64,000 nt of DNA from Streptomyces sp. GS7 (GCF_009834125.1 NZ_CP047146.1:2597501-2661500), one strand, 5' to 3'; shown: positions 53,640 to 62,656, numbered from the stretch's first letter. Notes: generated by a model from the sequence alone, not told the origin. Made by a program: numbers and translations.

Positions 53640-54389
53640 TCAGTGCGCCTCCAGCGTCACGGTGAAGGAGAACCGGTCGCCGCGGTAGTGGATCCGGGCG
53701 ACGTCGAGCACCCGCCCGGACTCGTCGTAGGTGATGCCGGTGTAGTGCAGGATCGGGCTGAGCAGCGGCACCTGGAGCAGCCGGGCGGTCTCCGGGTCGG
53801 CCAGCCGGGCCTCGACGGTGTCGGTGATCCGGCTGATGCGGACGCCCACCGCGTCCCGCAGCACCTTGGTCATCGGCCAGCGCTCCAGGTCCGCGAGGTC
53901 GATCCGGGCGGCGACGTCGGGGCGGACGTAGTTCCGTGCGTGGTTGGTGGGTTCGCCCGACGCCTCGTCGCTGCGCAGTCGCCGGAAACCGGCCACTTCG
54001 TCCATGTCCGGGAAGAATTCGGATAGTTCGGGAGGTACGGAGACCGGGCCGTGCTCCAGCAGGGCGGTCCGCATCCCGGACTGCTGGGCCACGATCGCGT
54101 CCACCGACCCGAGCAGCCGGACCGGCGCACCGCGCTGCGCGCTCGGCTCGATGAACGTGCCGCGGCGCCGGTGCCGGCTGATCAGCCCTTCCGACTCCAG
54201 CTCCTTGAGGGCCTGGCGCATCGTCAGCACGCTGACGCCGTAGTGCTCGGCGAGCGCGTCCTCGGTGGGGAGCCGGAGCGGCGCCTCGGGCGAGCGCCCC
54301 AGTATGGAAGCGCGCAGGGACTGCGAGACCTGGTACCACAGCGGCAGTTTGCGGTTCAGGGCGATCGAGTCGGGAGCGAAGGTGGTCAC
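53640..54389 (-). CDS. GntR family regulator, HutC subfamily
   Basis: 249 residues from GTG 54389. The winged helix (PLWYQVSQSLRASILG, RLPTEDALAEHYGVSVLTMR, GLISRHRRRGTFIEP) is followed by a UTRA ligand domain (ERWPMTKVLRDAVGVRISRI, PILHYTGITYDESGRVLDVARIHYRGDRF). HutC-type proteins respond to small carboxylates. It starts 18 bases after the hmgA stop in the same direction, so hmgA-gntR is an operon, and it is the best candidate to bind the 28-bp palindrome in front of hmgA. Confidence 0.9.
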   Translation of the reverse strand: MTTFAPDSIALNRKLPLWYQVSQSLRASILGRSPEAPLRLPTEDALAEHYGVSVLTMRQALKELESEGLISRHRRRGTFIEPSAQRGAPVRLLGSVDAIVAQQSGMRTALLEHGPVSVPPELSEFFPDMDEVAGFRRLRSDEASGEPTNHARNYVRPDVAARIDLADLERWPMTKVLRDAVGVRISRITDTVEARLADPETARLLQVPLLSPILHYTGITYDESGRVLDVARIHYRGDRFSFTVTLEAH

Positions 54390-54406
54390 AGAGCGATCCC
54401 CGGATC

Positions 54407-55732
54407 CTACGGGCGGAAGTGGCGCTGAAGACCCTGCCATACGTCGTCGTAGCCGCGCTGGAGGTGTCCGGCGTCCCGGGCCTGCGCGGTGAGCGTCAGC
54501 GGCCAGCGGGTCTCGAACATGAAGGCCAGCCCGTTGTCGATCTTCTGCGGGGCGAGTTCGGCGGCGCTGGCCCGCTCGAAGGTCTCCCGGTCGGGGCCGT
54601 GCGCGGACATCATGTTGTGCAGCGAGCCGCCGCCCGGAACGAAACCCTCCGCCTTGGCGTCGTAGGCGCCTTCGATCAGGCCCATGTACTCGGTCATCAC
54701 GTTGCGGTGGAAGTACGGCGGCCGGAAGGTGTCCTCGCCGACCAGCCAGCGCGGCGCGAACACCACGAAGTCGACGCCCGCCAGGCCCGGGGTGTCCGAG
54801 GGGGAGGTGAGCACCGTGAAGATCGACGGGTCCGGGTGGTCGTAGCTGATCGAGCCGATGACGTTGAAGCGGCGCAGGTCGTAGACGTACGGGACGTGGT
54901 TGCCGTGCCAGGCGACGACGTCCAGGGGCGAGTGGTCGTAGGTGGCCGTCCAGAGGTTGCCGCCGAACTTGTTCAGGACCTCGACCGGGCCGTCGACGTC
55001 CTCGTAGGCGGCCGTCGGGGCGAGGAAGTCCCGGGCGTTGGCGAGGCCGTTGGCGCCGATCGGGCCGAGGTCGGGCAGCTCGAAGGGGCGGCCGTAGTTC
55101 TCGCAGACATAGCCGCGCGCGGTCGCGTCCAGCAGCTCGACGCGGAAGCGCACACCGCGCGGGATCAGCGCCACATGGCCCGGTTCGGCCCGCAGCAGGC
55201 CGAACTCGGTGCGCAGCAGCAGCCCGCCGCGCTCCGGCACGATGAGCAGCTCGCCGTCCGCGTCGCTGAACACCCGCCGGTCCATGGAGGCGTTGGCGTG
55301 GTAGAGGTGCACCGCCATACCGGCGCGCTGGGTGGCGTCGCCGTTGCCGCCCAGGGTCCACAGGCCGTCCACGAAGTCCGTCGGGTCGGCGGGCTCGGGG
55401 AGCGGGTTCCAGCGCAGCCGGTTGGGGTCGGGCAGGCACTCGGTGAACGGCGCGGAGCGGATCTCGCCCCGGTTGGCGCGGAGGAACGGCGGGTGCGCGG
55501 CCGACGGGCGGATGCGGTAGAGCCAGGAGCGCCGGTTGTGGCGGCGCGGTTCGGTGAAGGCCGAGCCGCTGAGCTGCTCGGCATACAGGCCGAGGGGGGC
55601 CCGCTGCGGGGAGTTGCGGCCCACCGGCAGTGCCCCGGGGACGGCCTCCGAGCTGTGCTCGTTGCCGAAGCCGGAGGAGTAGGCCAGCCCCTCGGCCGTC
55701 TTCCTCGCCTGCTCGTTGCCCGTACCAGTCAT
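54407..55732 (-). CDS. hmgA: Homogentisate 1,2-dioxygenase
   Basis: 441 residues from ATG 55732 with GGGAG nearby. It opens the aromatic ring of homogentisate in tyrosine and phenylalanine breakdown. Sequence landmarks are [33 protein letters not shown] and the iron-binding region [14 protein letters not shown] (His and Glu ligands) with the third ligand His in [15 protein letters not shown]. The length matches the family. It is followed by the GntR gene and preceded by a strong inverted repeat at 55762-55789. Maleylacetoacetate isomerase and fumarylacetoacetase genes are not in the window. Confidence 0.96.
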   Translation of the reverse strand: MTGTGNEQARKTAEGLAYSSGFGNEHSSEAVPGALPVGRNSPQRAPLGLYAEQLSGSAFTEPRRHNRRSWLYRIRPSAAHPPFLRANRGEIRSAPFTECLPDPNRLRWNPLPEPADPTDFVDGLWTLGGNGDATQRAGMAVHLYHANASMDRRVFSDADGELLIVPERGGLLLRTEFGLLRAEPGHVALIPRGVRFRVELLDATARGYVCENYGRPFELPDLGPIGANGLANARDFLAPTAAYEDVDGPVEVLNKFGGNLWTATYDHSPLDVVAWHGNHVPYVYDLRRFNVIGSISYDHPDPSIFTVLTSPSDTPGLAGVDFVVFAPRWLVGEDTFRPPYFHRNVMTEYMGLIEGAYDAKAEGFVPGGGSLHNMMSAHGPDRETFERASAAELAPQKIDNGLAFMFETRWPLTLTAQARDAGHLQRGYDDVWQGLQRHFRP

Positions 55733-55761
55733 CGCGCGCTCCCGCCGTTCACGGAACTCAA

Positions 55762-55789
55762 GGAATCCTATGCAAGACCTTAGGATTCC
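55762..55789. promoter_or_regulatory. 28-bp inverted repeat upstream of hmgA
   Basis: GGAATCCTA and TAGGATTCC form a perfect 9-bp inverted repeat around TGCAAGACCT, 29-57 bases before the hmgA start. The size and symmetry fit a dimeric repressor, most likely the HutC-type protein encoded by the operon's second gene. Confidence 0.65.
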
Positions 55790-55810
55790 GGGCGGTGGGT
55801 CGTCAACGAT

Positions 55811-55854
55811 GGGGGGGACCTCCCTGCGCGAGCAAAGCCGAGAACCTGGGGGAG
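55811..55854. repeat. Dispersed repeat, family A, copy 3 (intergenic)
   Basis: GGGGGGGACCTCCCTGCGCG, then AGCAAAGCCGAGAACCTGGG and GGAG. It matches the copies at 5771 and 44005 over most of its length and lies between hmgA and the next TetR gene. Confidence 0.68.
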
Positions 55855-55921
55855 TCCGGCCGGGATGGCCGGATCCCCGCCCTCGGCCATCCCGGCTCCG
55901 TACGGCGGGCAAGATGACCGT

Positions 55922-56620
55922 GTGCAGCCATCGACGCCTCAACCCGCCCCCCGGTCCGCCCCCACGACCGCGTCCACCACCCCGTCCGCCGCCCCCGCCG
56001 CCGGACCGTCCGCCGCCCCCTCCCCGCTCCGCCGCGCGCCCGTGCAGCGGCGCAGCGCCCAGCGCCTGGCCCGGATCCTCGACGCCTGCGCCGAGCTGCT
56101 GGACGAGACCGGATACGAGGACCTCAGCACCCGCGCCGTCGCCGGCCGCGCCGGGGTCCCGATCGGCTCCGTCTACCGCTTCTTCCCCAACAAGCGCGCC
56201 ATGGCGGAGGCGCTCGCCCAGCGGAACCTCGACGCGTACGCGGACCGGATCACCACCCGGCTGACCGCCCCCGGGCAGCCGCCGGGCTGGCGCGGCGCGA
56301 TGGACGTGGTGGTCGACGAGTACCTCGCCATGAAGCGCACGGTGCCGGGCTTCGCCCTGGTCGAGTTCACCGTCCCCGCCCCGCGCGAGACGCGGCAGGC
56401 CAACTACGAGGTCGCCGACCGGCTGCTGGGCCTGCTCGCCGGACGGCTCGGCCTGGACGCCGCCGACGACCGGCTGCGCACCGCCTTCCTCGTCGGCGTG
56501 GAGACCGCCGACGCGCTGCTCCAGCTCGCCTTCCGCACGGACCCCGGCGGCGATCCGGCGATCGTCGCGGAGACGAAGGAGCTGCTGCGGGCCTATCTGG
56601 TGCGGTATCTGGACGCGTAG
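55922..56620 (+). CDS. TetR family regulator upstream of the aldehyde dehydrogenase
   Basis: 232 residues from GTG 55922. An unusually long Pro/Ala/Thr-rich N-terminus (about 45 residues) precedes a clean helix-turn-helix ([40 protein letters not shown]). The C-terminal domain has the helical pattern of the TetR_C_17-like group. It lies 168 bases before the aldehyde dehydrogenase gene in the same direction, but the site in between (56689-56705) is the same as those near another TetR gene, so it may or may not control that gene. Confidence 0.88.
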   Translation: MQPSTPQPAPRSAPTTASTTPSAAPAAGPSAAPSPLRRAPVQRRSAQRLARILDACAELLDETGYEDLSTRAVAGRAGVPIGSVYRFFPNKRAMAEALAQRNLDAYADRITTRLTAPGQPPGWRGAMDVVVDEYLAMKRTVPGFALVEFTVPAPRETRQANYEVADRLLGLLAGRLGLDAADDRLRTAFLVGVETADALLQLAFRTDPGGDPAIVAETKELLRAYLVRYLDA

Positions 56621-56688
56621 GCCAGTGGGGCGGAGGTGGCGCGGGGGTACCGGGCACACGGGTGGCCGAGAGCTGCTGGCGGCCACGA

Positions 56689-56705
56689 AACTACCGGCGC
56701 TAGTT
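56689..56705. promoter_or_regulatory. 17-bp palindrome, copy 2 of 3 (putative TetR operator)
   Basis: AACTACCGGCGCTAGTT, arms matching at 7 of 8 positions around a central G; it extends to AAACTA...TAGTTT (56688-56706). It lies 83 bases before the aldehyde dehydrogenase start. Confidence 0.7.
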
Positions 56706-56788
56706 TGGATGGTGTCCCCCTGGGAGGCGCCCGGGGCGCCCCCTAGGGTGCGGAAGAGGACGACCAGGCGGCCCGGGAGGACCACGAC

Positions 56789-58183
56789 GTGAAGCAGCAC
56801 GACGCGATGTACATCGACGGCGGCTGGCGGCCCGCCGAGGGCAGCGGCCGGATCGAGGTCGTCAACCCGGCCGACGAGCAGGTGATCGGCACCGTCCCGG
56901 CCGGATCCGAGGAGGACGTGGACGCCGCGGTGCGGGCCGCCCGCGCCGCGCTGCCCGGCTGGGCCGCCACTCCGCCCGCGGCGCGCGCCGACCGGCTGGC
57001 CGCGCTGCACGACCAACTCGTCGCGCGCACCGAGGAGATCGCCGCGACCGTCACCGCCGAACTGGGCTCGCCGCTCGCCTTCAGCACCGCGGTGCACGCC
57101 GGGGTGCCGCTCGCGGTCTGCGGCTCGTACGCCGAGCTGGCCCGGTCGTGCGCCTTCGAGGAGACCGTCGGCAACTCCACCGTGCTGCTCGAACCGGTCG
57201 GCGTGGTGGGCGCGATCACGCCGTGGAACTATCCGCTGCACCAGATCGTCGCCAAGGTCGCCCCGGCGCTGGCGGCGGGCTGCACGGTCGTGCTCAAGCC
57301 GGCCGAGGACACCCCGCTGGTGGCCCAGCTGTTCGCCGAGTGCGTCGACGCGGCCGGGTTCCCGGCCGGTGTCTTCAACCTCGTCACCGGCCTCGGCCCG
57401 GTCGCCGGCCATGCGCTCGCCGAGCACGACGGCGTCGATCTGGTCTCCTTCACCGGCTCGACGGCCGTCGGCAGGAAGATCGGCGCCATCGCGGGCGCCG
57501 CGGTCAAGCGGGTGGCGCTGGAGCTGGGCGGCAAGTCCGCCAACGTCATCCTGCCCAGCGCCGACCTCGGCAGGGCGGTGGCCGTCGGCGTCGCCAACGT
57601 CATGGCCAACTCCGGCCAGACGTGCAGTGCGTGGACCCGGATGCTGGTCCCCACGGACCGCTACGACGAGGCGGTCGCGCTGGCCGCCGCCGCGGTCGCC
57701 AAGTACGTCCCCGGCGAGCGGGTCGGCCCGCTGGTCAGCGCCCGGCAGCGGGACCGGGTGCGCGGCTACATCGAGCGGGGCATCGCCGACGGCGCCACGG
57801 TCGTCGCGGGCGGCCCGGAGGCACCCGCCGAGGTCGGCTACTACGTCACCCCGACCGTCTTCGCGGACGTCGCCCCCGAGATGGCCATCGCCCAGGAGGA
57901 GATCTTCGGCCCGGTGCTGTCGATCCTGCGCTACGAGGACGAGGACGACGCAGTACGGATCGCCAACGGCACCGTCTACGGGCTCGCCGGCGCGGTCTGG
58001 GCCGGCGACGACGCCGAGGCGGTCGCCTTCGCCCGCCGCCTCGACACCGGGCAGGTCGACATCAACGGCGGGCGCTTCAACCCCCTCGCCCCGTTCGGCG
58101 GTTACAAGCAGTCGGGGGTGGGCCGCGAGCTGGGCCCGCACGGCCTGGCCGAGTACCTGCAGACGAAGTCGCTCCAGTTCTGA
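56789..58183 (+). CDS. NAD(P)-dependent aldehyde dehydrogenase
   Basis: 464 residues from GTG 56789, with GGGAGGA at 56775-56781. The fold is complete: [12 protein letters not shown] (cofactor binding), [11 protein letters not shown], the base Glu245 in LELGGKS and the nucleophile Cys279 in SGQTCSAW. The C-terminal [15 protein letters not shown] is typical of the class. It oxidises an aldehyde to an acid; the exact substrate is not evident. The adjacent zinc alcohol dehydrogenase 133 bases downstream suggests the pair oxidise an alcohol stepwise. Confidence 0.93.
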   Translation: MKQHDAMYIDGGWRPAEGSGRIEVVNPADEQVIGTVPAGSEEDVDAAVRAARAALPGWAATPPAARADRLAALHDQLVARTEEIAATVTAELGSPLAFSTAVHAGVPLAVCGSYAELARSCAFEETVGNSTVLLEPVGVVGAITPWNYPLHQIVAKVAPALAAGCTVVLKPAEDTPLVAQLFAECVDAAGFPAGVFNLVTGLGPVAGHALAEHDGVDLVSFTGSTAVGRKIGAIAGAAVKRVALELGGKSANVILPSADLGRAVAVGVANVMANSGQTCSAWTRMLVPTDRYDEAVALAAAAVAKYVPGERVGPLVSARQRDRVRGYIERGIADGATVVAGGPEAPAEVGYYVTPTVFADVAPEMAIAQEEIFGPVLSILRYEDEDDAVRIANGTVYGLAGAVWAGDDAEAVAFARRLDTGQVDINGGRFNPLAPFGGYKQSGVGRELGPHGLAEYLQTKSLQF

Positions 58184-58229
58184 GCCGGTCGGACCCCTGG
58201 CGGAGCGCCGGCGCCGCCCGGCCCGGCCG

Positions 58230-58261
58230 CCCGCCGCCCCGTCATCCCGCCGCCCCGTCAT
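58230..58261. repeat. Tandem 16-bp duplication
   Basis: CCCGCCGCCCCGTCAT occurs twice in direct tandem in the gap between the aldehyde and alcohol dehydrogenase genes. Probably a simple replication slip. Confidence 0.7.
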
Positions 58262-58315
58262 CCCGCCCGCTCACCCCGTCACCCCGCCGTCCTCCGCCCG
58301 CCCCGAGGAGATCCC

Positions 58316-59416
58316 GTGGTCCGCGCCGCCGTACTGCCCGCCGTCAACGCCCCGCTCCAGATCACCGAGATCGAGCTGCCGGAGCCGGGGCCGGGCCAGG
58401 TCCGCATCCGGCTCGCCGCCGCCGGTGTCTGCCACTCCGACCTGTCGCTGTCCAACGGAACGCTGCGGCAGCCCGCTCCGGCCGTGCTCGGGCACGAGGG
58501 CGCGGGCACCGTCACCGCGGTCGGACCGGAGGTCACCGGCGTCGCCCCCGGCGACCGCGTCATCCTCAACTGGGCCCCGTCCTGCGGGAGCTGCCGGTTC
58601 TGCGAGCTGGCCGAGCCCTGGCTGTGCGCCCACTCCGGGCGCGCCGGCGAAACCCCCTACGCCACCCGCGCCGACGACGGCAGCCCGCTCTACGCCGCGC
58701 TGGGCACCGCCGTCTTCGCCGAGGAGACCGTGGTGCCCGAGCGGGCCGCGCTGCCGCTGCCCGACGGGGTGCCGCTGGCCGACGCGGCGCTGCTCGGCTG
58801 CGCGGTGCTCACCGGCTGGGGCGCGGTGCACCACAGTGCCCGGGTGCGGGCGGGGGAGTCGGTCGCGGTGTTCGGGGTCGGCGGGGTGGGGCTGGCCACC
58901 GTGCAGGCGGCGCGCATCGCGGGGGCGGGCACGATCGTGGCGGTGGACGTCTCGCCGGAGAAGGAGGAGCTGGCGCGGGCGGCCGGGGCCACCGACTTCG
59001 TGGTCGTGGGCGAGAACGGGTCTTCCGGAAAGGAGTGCGCCCAGCGGATCCGCGCGCTGACCGGCGGGTTCGGCACCGATGTCGCGGTGGAGTGCGTGGG
59101 CCGCGCCGACGCGATCCGCACCGCCTGGTCCGCCACCCGGCGGGGCGGCCGGACGACCGTGGTGGGCATCGGCGGCAAGGAGCAGCAGGTGGCGTTCTCC
59201 GCCCTGGAGCTCTTCTACTTCGGCCGGACGCTCTCCGGCTGCGTCTACGGCAACAGCGACCCGGCGCGCGATCTCCCCGTCATCGCCGGACAGGTCCGCT
59301 CCGGCGCGCTCGACCTCTCCGCCCTGGTCACCGACCGGATCGGGCTGGACGGCATCCCCGACGCCTTCGAGGCGATGCTCGCGGGGAAGGGCGGCCGGGC
59401 GCTGGTCGTCTTCTGA
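58316..59416 (+). CDS. Zinc-dependent alcohol dehydrogenase (class III type)
   Basis: 366 residues from GTG 58316 with GAGGAG at 58305-58310. The catalytic zinc ligands Cys39 (GVCHSD) and His60/Glu61 (GHEGAG) are present, as is the structural-zinc lobe Cys90, Cys93, Cys96 and Cys104. The Rossmann motif GVGGVGLATVQ follows. It interconverts alcohols and aldehydes with NAD. With the upstream aldehyde dehydrogenase it forms a likely alcohol-to-acid oxidation unit. Confidence 0.93.
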   Translation: MVRAAVLPAVNAPLQITEIELPEPGPGQVRIRLAAAGVCHSDLSLSNGTLRQPAPAVLGHEGAGTVTAVGPEVTGVAPGDRVILNWAPSCGSCRFCELAEPWLCAHSGRAGETPYATRADDGSPLYAALGTAVFAEETVVPERAALPLPDGVPLADAALLGCAVLTGWGAVHHSARVRAGESVAVFGVGGVGLATVQAARIAGAGTIVAVDVSPEKEELARAAGATDFVVVGENGSSGKECAQRIRALTGGFGTDVAVECVGRADAIRTAWSATRRGGRTTVVGIGGKEQQVAFSALELFYFGRTLSGCVYGNSDPARDLPVIAGQVRSGALDLSALVTDRIGLDGIPDAFEAMLAGKGGRALVVF

Positions 59417-59471
59417 GGCGCCCTGGGGAGCCGGTCGCGGTCCGGGGCGGCGCGCGGCCGGCGGGGCAGGT

Positions 59472-60128
59472 CTATGGCCGGGGCGGGCCGCCGGGCGGGG
59501 CGAGCTCCGGGTGGTGCAGCGTCAGGCCGTCCACCAGCGCGAGCAGTCCCGCCTCGAACGCGCCCTCGTCGACCCGGCGTTGATGCTCCGCCAGGAGGTG
59601 TGCCTGACCCAGGTGCGGATAGGCGTCGGGGTCGTAGGCGCCGGGGTCGTCGACGAAGCCGCGGGCGAACGAGCCCAGCGCGGAGCCCGCGACGAAATAG
59701 CGGACCATGGCGCACACCCGGGTGGCCTGTGCGGGTGGCCAGCCCGCCCCCACCATGCCGCCGAACGCCGCGTCGGCCATCTTCAGCCCGGCGGGGCGCC
59801 GGCCGGGGCCCTGGGCGAGGAACGGCACGATGTGCGGATGGGCGGCGAGCGCCGCGCGGTAGGAGCGGGCCCAGTCGAGCAGTCCGGCGCGCCAGTCCCC
59901 GCCGCGCTCGAACGTCGACACGTCGACCTCGGCGATGACCGTGTCCGCGACCGCGTCGAGGATCTCGTCCTTGGTCGTGAAGTGGTTGTAGAGCGACGGC
60001 CCGCTCACGCCCAGCTCCGCCGCCAGCCGCCGGGTGGAGAGCGCCGCGAGCCCGTCCGCGTCGATCAGCGCCAGCGCGGTGGTGACGATGCGCTCGCGGC
60101 TCAGCAGGGGCTTGCGGGGTCGGGCCAT
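59472..60128 (-). CDS. TetR family regulator divergent from an acyl-CoA dehydrogenase
   Basis: 218 residues from ATG 60128. The HTH is typical of the TetR/TetR_C_1 group (RIVTTALALIDADGLAALST, LGVSGPSLYNHFTTKDEI), and the C-terminal half contains the EGAFEAGLLALVDGL end of that subfamily. The 78-base gap to the acyl-CoA dehydrogenase contains the 17-bp palindrome at 60158-60174. This is the best candidate for the protein that also binds the copies before gcdH and the aldehyde dehydrogenase. The regulon is inferred. Confidence 0.9.
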   Translation of the reverse strand: MARPRKPLLSRERIVTTALALIDADGLAALSTRRLAAELGVSGPSLYNHFTTKDEILDAVADTVIAEVDVSTFERGGDWRAGLLDWARSYRAALAAHPHIVPFLAQGPGRRPAGLKMADAAFGGMVGAGWPPAQATRVCAMVRYFVAGSALGSFARGFVDDPGAYDPDAYPHLGQAHLLAEHQRRVDEGAFEAGLLALVDGLTLHHPELAPPGGPPRP

Positions 60129-60157
60129 GACGCACATAGTAGGGGCTGCCAGCTAAA

Positions 60158-60174
60158 AACTAGCACCGCTAATT
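60158..60174. promoter_or_regulatory. 17-bp palindrome, copy 3 of 3 (putative TetR operator)
   Basis: AACTAGCACCGCTAATT, arms matching at 6 of 8 positions around a central C, centred in the 78-base gap between the divergent TetR and acyl-CoA dehydrogenase genes. It covers the region where both promoters should lie. Confidence 0.75.
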
Positions 60175-60205
60175 AAACCGTCTTCCCGCCGACAGGGGGC
60201 CCGAG

Positions 60206-61357
60206 ATGAACCTGGAGCTCAGTGCCGAACAGGCCGCCGTACGCCGGCTCGCCGAGGACTTCGTCGACCGCGAGATCGCCCCGCACGCCGCCGCCTGGGA
60301 CCGCGCGGAGCGGGTCGACCCCGGTATCGTCGGGAAGCTCGGCGCCCTCGGCTTCCTCGGCCTGACCGTCCCCGAGGAGTACGGCGGCTCCGGCGGCGAC
60401 CACCTCGCGTACGCCCTGGTCACCGAAGAGCTGGGGCGCGGCGACTCCGCCGTGCGCGGCATCGTCTCGGTCTCGCTCGGGCTGGTCGCCAAGACCATCG
60501 CCTCCTGGGGAGACGAGGAGCAGAAGCGGGCCTGGCTCCCGCGGCTGACCTCCGGCCGGGCGGTCGGCTGCTTCGGCCTGACCGAGCCCGGCACCGGCTC
60601 CGACGCGGGCAACCTCACCACCCGGGCGGTCCGCGACGGCGGGGACTACGTCGTCGACGGCGCGAAGATGTTCATCACCAACGGCACCTGGGCGGACGTC
60701 GTGCTGCTCTTCGCCCGGACCGGCGGCGCCCCCGGCCACAAGGGCGTCAGCGCCTTCCTGATACCGACGGACACCCCGGGCCTGACCCGCCGCGAGATCC
60801 ACGGCAAGCTCGGGCTGCGCGGCCAGGCCACCGCCGAACTGGTCCTGGAGGGCGTGCGGGTGCCCGCCTCCGCCATGCTGGGCCCCGAGGGCAAGGGCTT
60901 CTCGGTCGCCATGTCCGCCCTGGCCAAGGGCCGGATGTCGGTCGCCGCCGGCTGCGTCGGCATCGCCCGGGCCGCGCTGGACGCGGCCGTCGGGTACGCC
61001 GGCGAGCGCGAGCAGTTCGGTGCGCCGATCGCCCGCCACCAGCTCGTCCAGGAACTCCTCAGCGACATCGCGGTGGACGTGGACGCCGCGCGGCTGCTGA
61101 CCTGGCGGGTGGCCGATCTCATCGACCGCGGCGAGCCGTTCGCCACCGAGGCGTCGAAGGCCAAGCTCTTCGCCTCCGAGGCCGCGGTGCGTGCCGCCAA
61201 CAACGCCCTCCAGGTCTTCGGCGGCTACGGCTACATCGACGAGTACCCGGTCGGCAAGCTGCTGCGCGACGCCCGGGTGATGACCCTCTACGAAGGCACC
61301 AGCCAGATCCAGAAACTGGTGATCGGCCGCGCGCTCACCGGGGTCTCCGCGTTCTGA
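60206..61357 (+). CDS. Acyl-CoA dehydrogenase
   Basis: 383 residues from ATG 60206 with AGGGGG before it. The flavin-binding GCFGLTEPGTGSDA and KMFITNGTWADV segments are standard, and Glu363 in TLYEGTSQIQ is the expected catalytic base. The position of the base and the length fit short/branched-chain or butyryl-CoA type dehydrogenases. It introduces the alpha,beta double bond in acyl-CoA breakdown, passing electrons to ETF. It is divergent from its probable TetR repressor. Confidence 0.94.
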   Translation: MNLELSAEQAAVRRLAEDFVDREIAPHAAAWDRAERVDPGIVGKLGALGFLGLTVPEEYGGSGGDHLAYALVTEELGRGDSAVRGIVSVSLGLVAKTIASWGDEEQKRAWLPRLTSGRAVGCFGLTEPGTGSDAGNLTTRAVRDGGDYVVDGAKMFITNGTWADVVLLFARTGGAPGHKGVSAFLIPTDTPGLTRREIHGKLGLRGQATAELVLEGVRVPASAMLGPEGKGFSVAMSALAKGRMSVAAGCVGIARAALDAAVGYAGEREQFGAPIARHQLVQELLSDIAVDVDAARLLTWRVADLIDRGEPFATEASKAKLFASEAAVRAANNALQVFGGYGYIDEYPVGKLLRDARVMTLYEGTSQIQKLVIGRALTGVSAF

Positions 61358-61429
61358 CCGGCTCCTGCCGCGTACGCTCCGTCCCGGCGCCCGCGCCCGC
61401 GCCGGCTCGTTCCGCACCCGGGAGGAGAC

Positions 61430-61445
61430 CTAAGCGCTTGCTCAG
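61430..61445. promoter_or_regulatory. 16-bp box CTAAGCGCTTGCTCAG, copy 1
   Basis: An imperfect palindrome (CTAAGC/GCTCAG, 5 of 6 arm positions), 8 bases before a TATGGT element (61454-61459) upstream of the TetR gene. An identical copy is at 62641-62656. Confidence 0.75.
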
Positions 61446-61511
61446 TCGCGCGGTATGGTGTTCGATCCGGGCAGAGGAAGGTCCCTGGCGGATCGAGGAG
61501 CGGGGTACGCG

Positions 61512-62138
61512 ATGGGTGCGGCGGAGCGGGCGGCCAAGGAGAGCGAGGAATGGGCCGGGGTGAGCCCGGACGCCGCGCGGCGGCTGGTCGCCGCGGCCGT
61601 CGAGGCGTTCGCCGAGCGCGGCTACCACGCCACCACCACCCGCGACATCGCCGGCCGCGCCGGGATGAGCCCGGCCGCGCTCTACATCCACTACAAGACC
61701 AAAGAGGAGCTGCTGTACCGCATCAGCGGCATCGGCCACGAGAAGGCGCTGTGCATCATGGGCGCCGCCGCTGAGGCCGCGGGCAGCCCGACCGAGCGGC
61801 TGCGCGACGCGGTACGGACCTTCGCCCGCTGGCACGCCGAGCACCACACCACCGCCCGCGTCATCCAGTACGAGCTGCAGGCGCTGAGCGACGTGCACTA
61901 CGCCGAGATCGCCGGTCTGCGCCGCCGCACCGACCGGCTGCTGCGCCAGATCATCCAGGACGGCGCCGACAGCGGCGAGTTCCGGGTCGGCGACGTCCCG
62001 GGCACCACCCTCGCCGTGCTGTCGCTGTGCGTGGACGTGGCCCGCTGGTTCTCCGCCGACGGTCCGCGGACGCCCGACGAGGTCGGCGCGCTCTACGCCG
62101 ACCTCGTCCTGCGGATGGTGGGTGCCCCGCCGGCCTGA
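61512..62138 (+). CDS. TetR family regulator (acyl-CoA/MaoC-associated)
   Basis: 208 residues from ATG 61512, with GAGGAG at 61496-61501; the ATG at 61455 lies within the promoter. The HTH reads RLVAAAVEAFAERGYHATTT, GRAGMSPAALYIHYKTKEEL. The C-terminal domain contains WHAEHHTTARVIQYELQAL, seen in FadR/KstR2-like fatty-acid regulators. The same 16-bp box precedes it and the MaoC gene, so it probably represses both. Its ligand may be an acyl-CoA, by analogy. Confidence 0.9.
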   Translation: MGAAERAAKESEEWAGVSPDAARRLVAAAVEAFAERGYHATTTRDIAGRAGMSPAALYIHYKTKEELLYRISGIGHEKALCIMGAAAEAAGSPTERLRDAVRTFARWHAEHHTTARVIQYELQALSDVHYAEIAGLRRRTDRLLRQIIQDGADSGEFRVGDVPGTTLAVLSLCVDVARWFSADGPRTPDEVGALYADLVLRMVGAPPA

Positions 62139-62150
62139 CCGCCGGCCCGG

Positions 62151-62612
62151 CTAGAGGTAGAAGCGGCTGACCGACTCCGCGACGCACACCGGCTTGTCGC
62201 CGCCCTCCCGCTCGATCGTCACGACCGTGGTCAGCTGCACCCCGCCGGACACGTCGGCGACCTCCGCGATCCGGGCGGTGGCCCGCAGCCGCGAGCCGAC
62301 CGGGACGGTCGCCGGGAAACGGACCTTGTTGGTGCCGTAGTTGATGCCCATCGTCACGTTGTCGACCCGCATCAGCCGCGGGACCAGCGCCGGCAGCAGC
62401 GACAGCGTCAGATAGCCGTGCGCGATGGTGGTGCCGAACGGCCCGGCCGCGGCCTTCTCCTGGTCGACGTGGATCCACTGGTGGTCACCGGTGGCCTCCG
62501 CGAACAGGTCGATCCGCTTCTGGTCGACCTCCAGCCAGTCGCTGGGACCCAACTCCGTGCCGACCGCGGCCCGCAGTTCCTCGACCGACCCGAACACCCG
62601 GGGCTCTGCCAT
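62151..62612 (-). CDS. MaoC-like (R)-specific enoyl-CoA hydratase
   Basis: 153 residues from ATG 62612. The hot-dog fold signature is clear: FAEATGDHQWIHVDQEKAAA with the catalytic Asp/His and GTTIAHGYLTLSLLP. It hydrates enoyl-CoA esters in fatty-acid-type breakdown or polyketide precursor supply. It is convergent with the TetR gene and has an exact copy of that gene's upstream box at 62641-62656. Confidence 0.92.
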   Translation of the reverse strand: MAEPRVFGSVEELRAAVGTELGPSDWLEVDQKRIDLFAEATGDHQWIHVDQEKAAAGPFGTTIAHGYLTLSLLPALVPRLMRVDNVTMGINYGTNKVRFPATVPVGSRLRATARIAEVADVSGGVQLTTVVTIEREGGDKPVCVAESVSRFYL

Positions 62613-62640
62613 CTCCGTCTGCCTCCTCAGCGTCGCCTTA

Positions 62641-62656
62641 CTAAGCGCTTGCTCAG
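62641..62656. promoter_or_regulatory. 16-bp box CTAAGCGCTTGCTCAG, copy 2
   Basis: Exact 16-base match to 61430-61445, lying 29 bases upstream of the MaoC start on the leftward strand and in the shared region before the SoxR gene at 62717. Confidence 0.75.
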
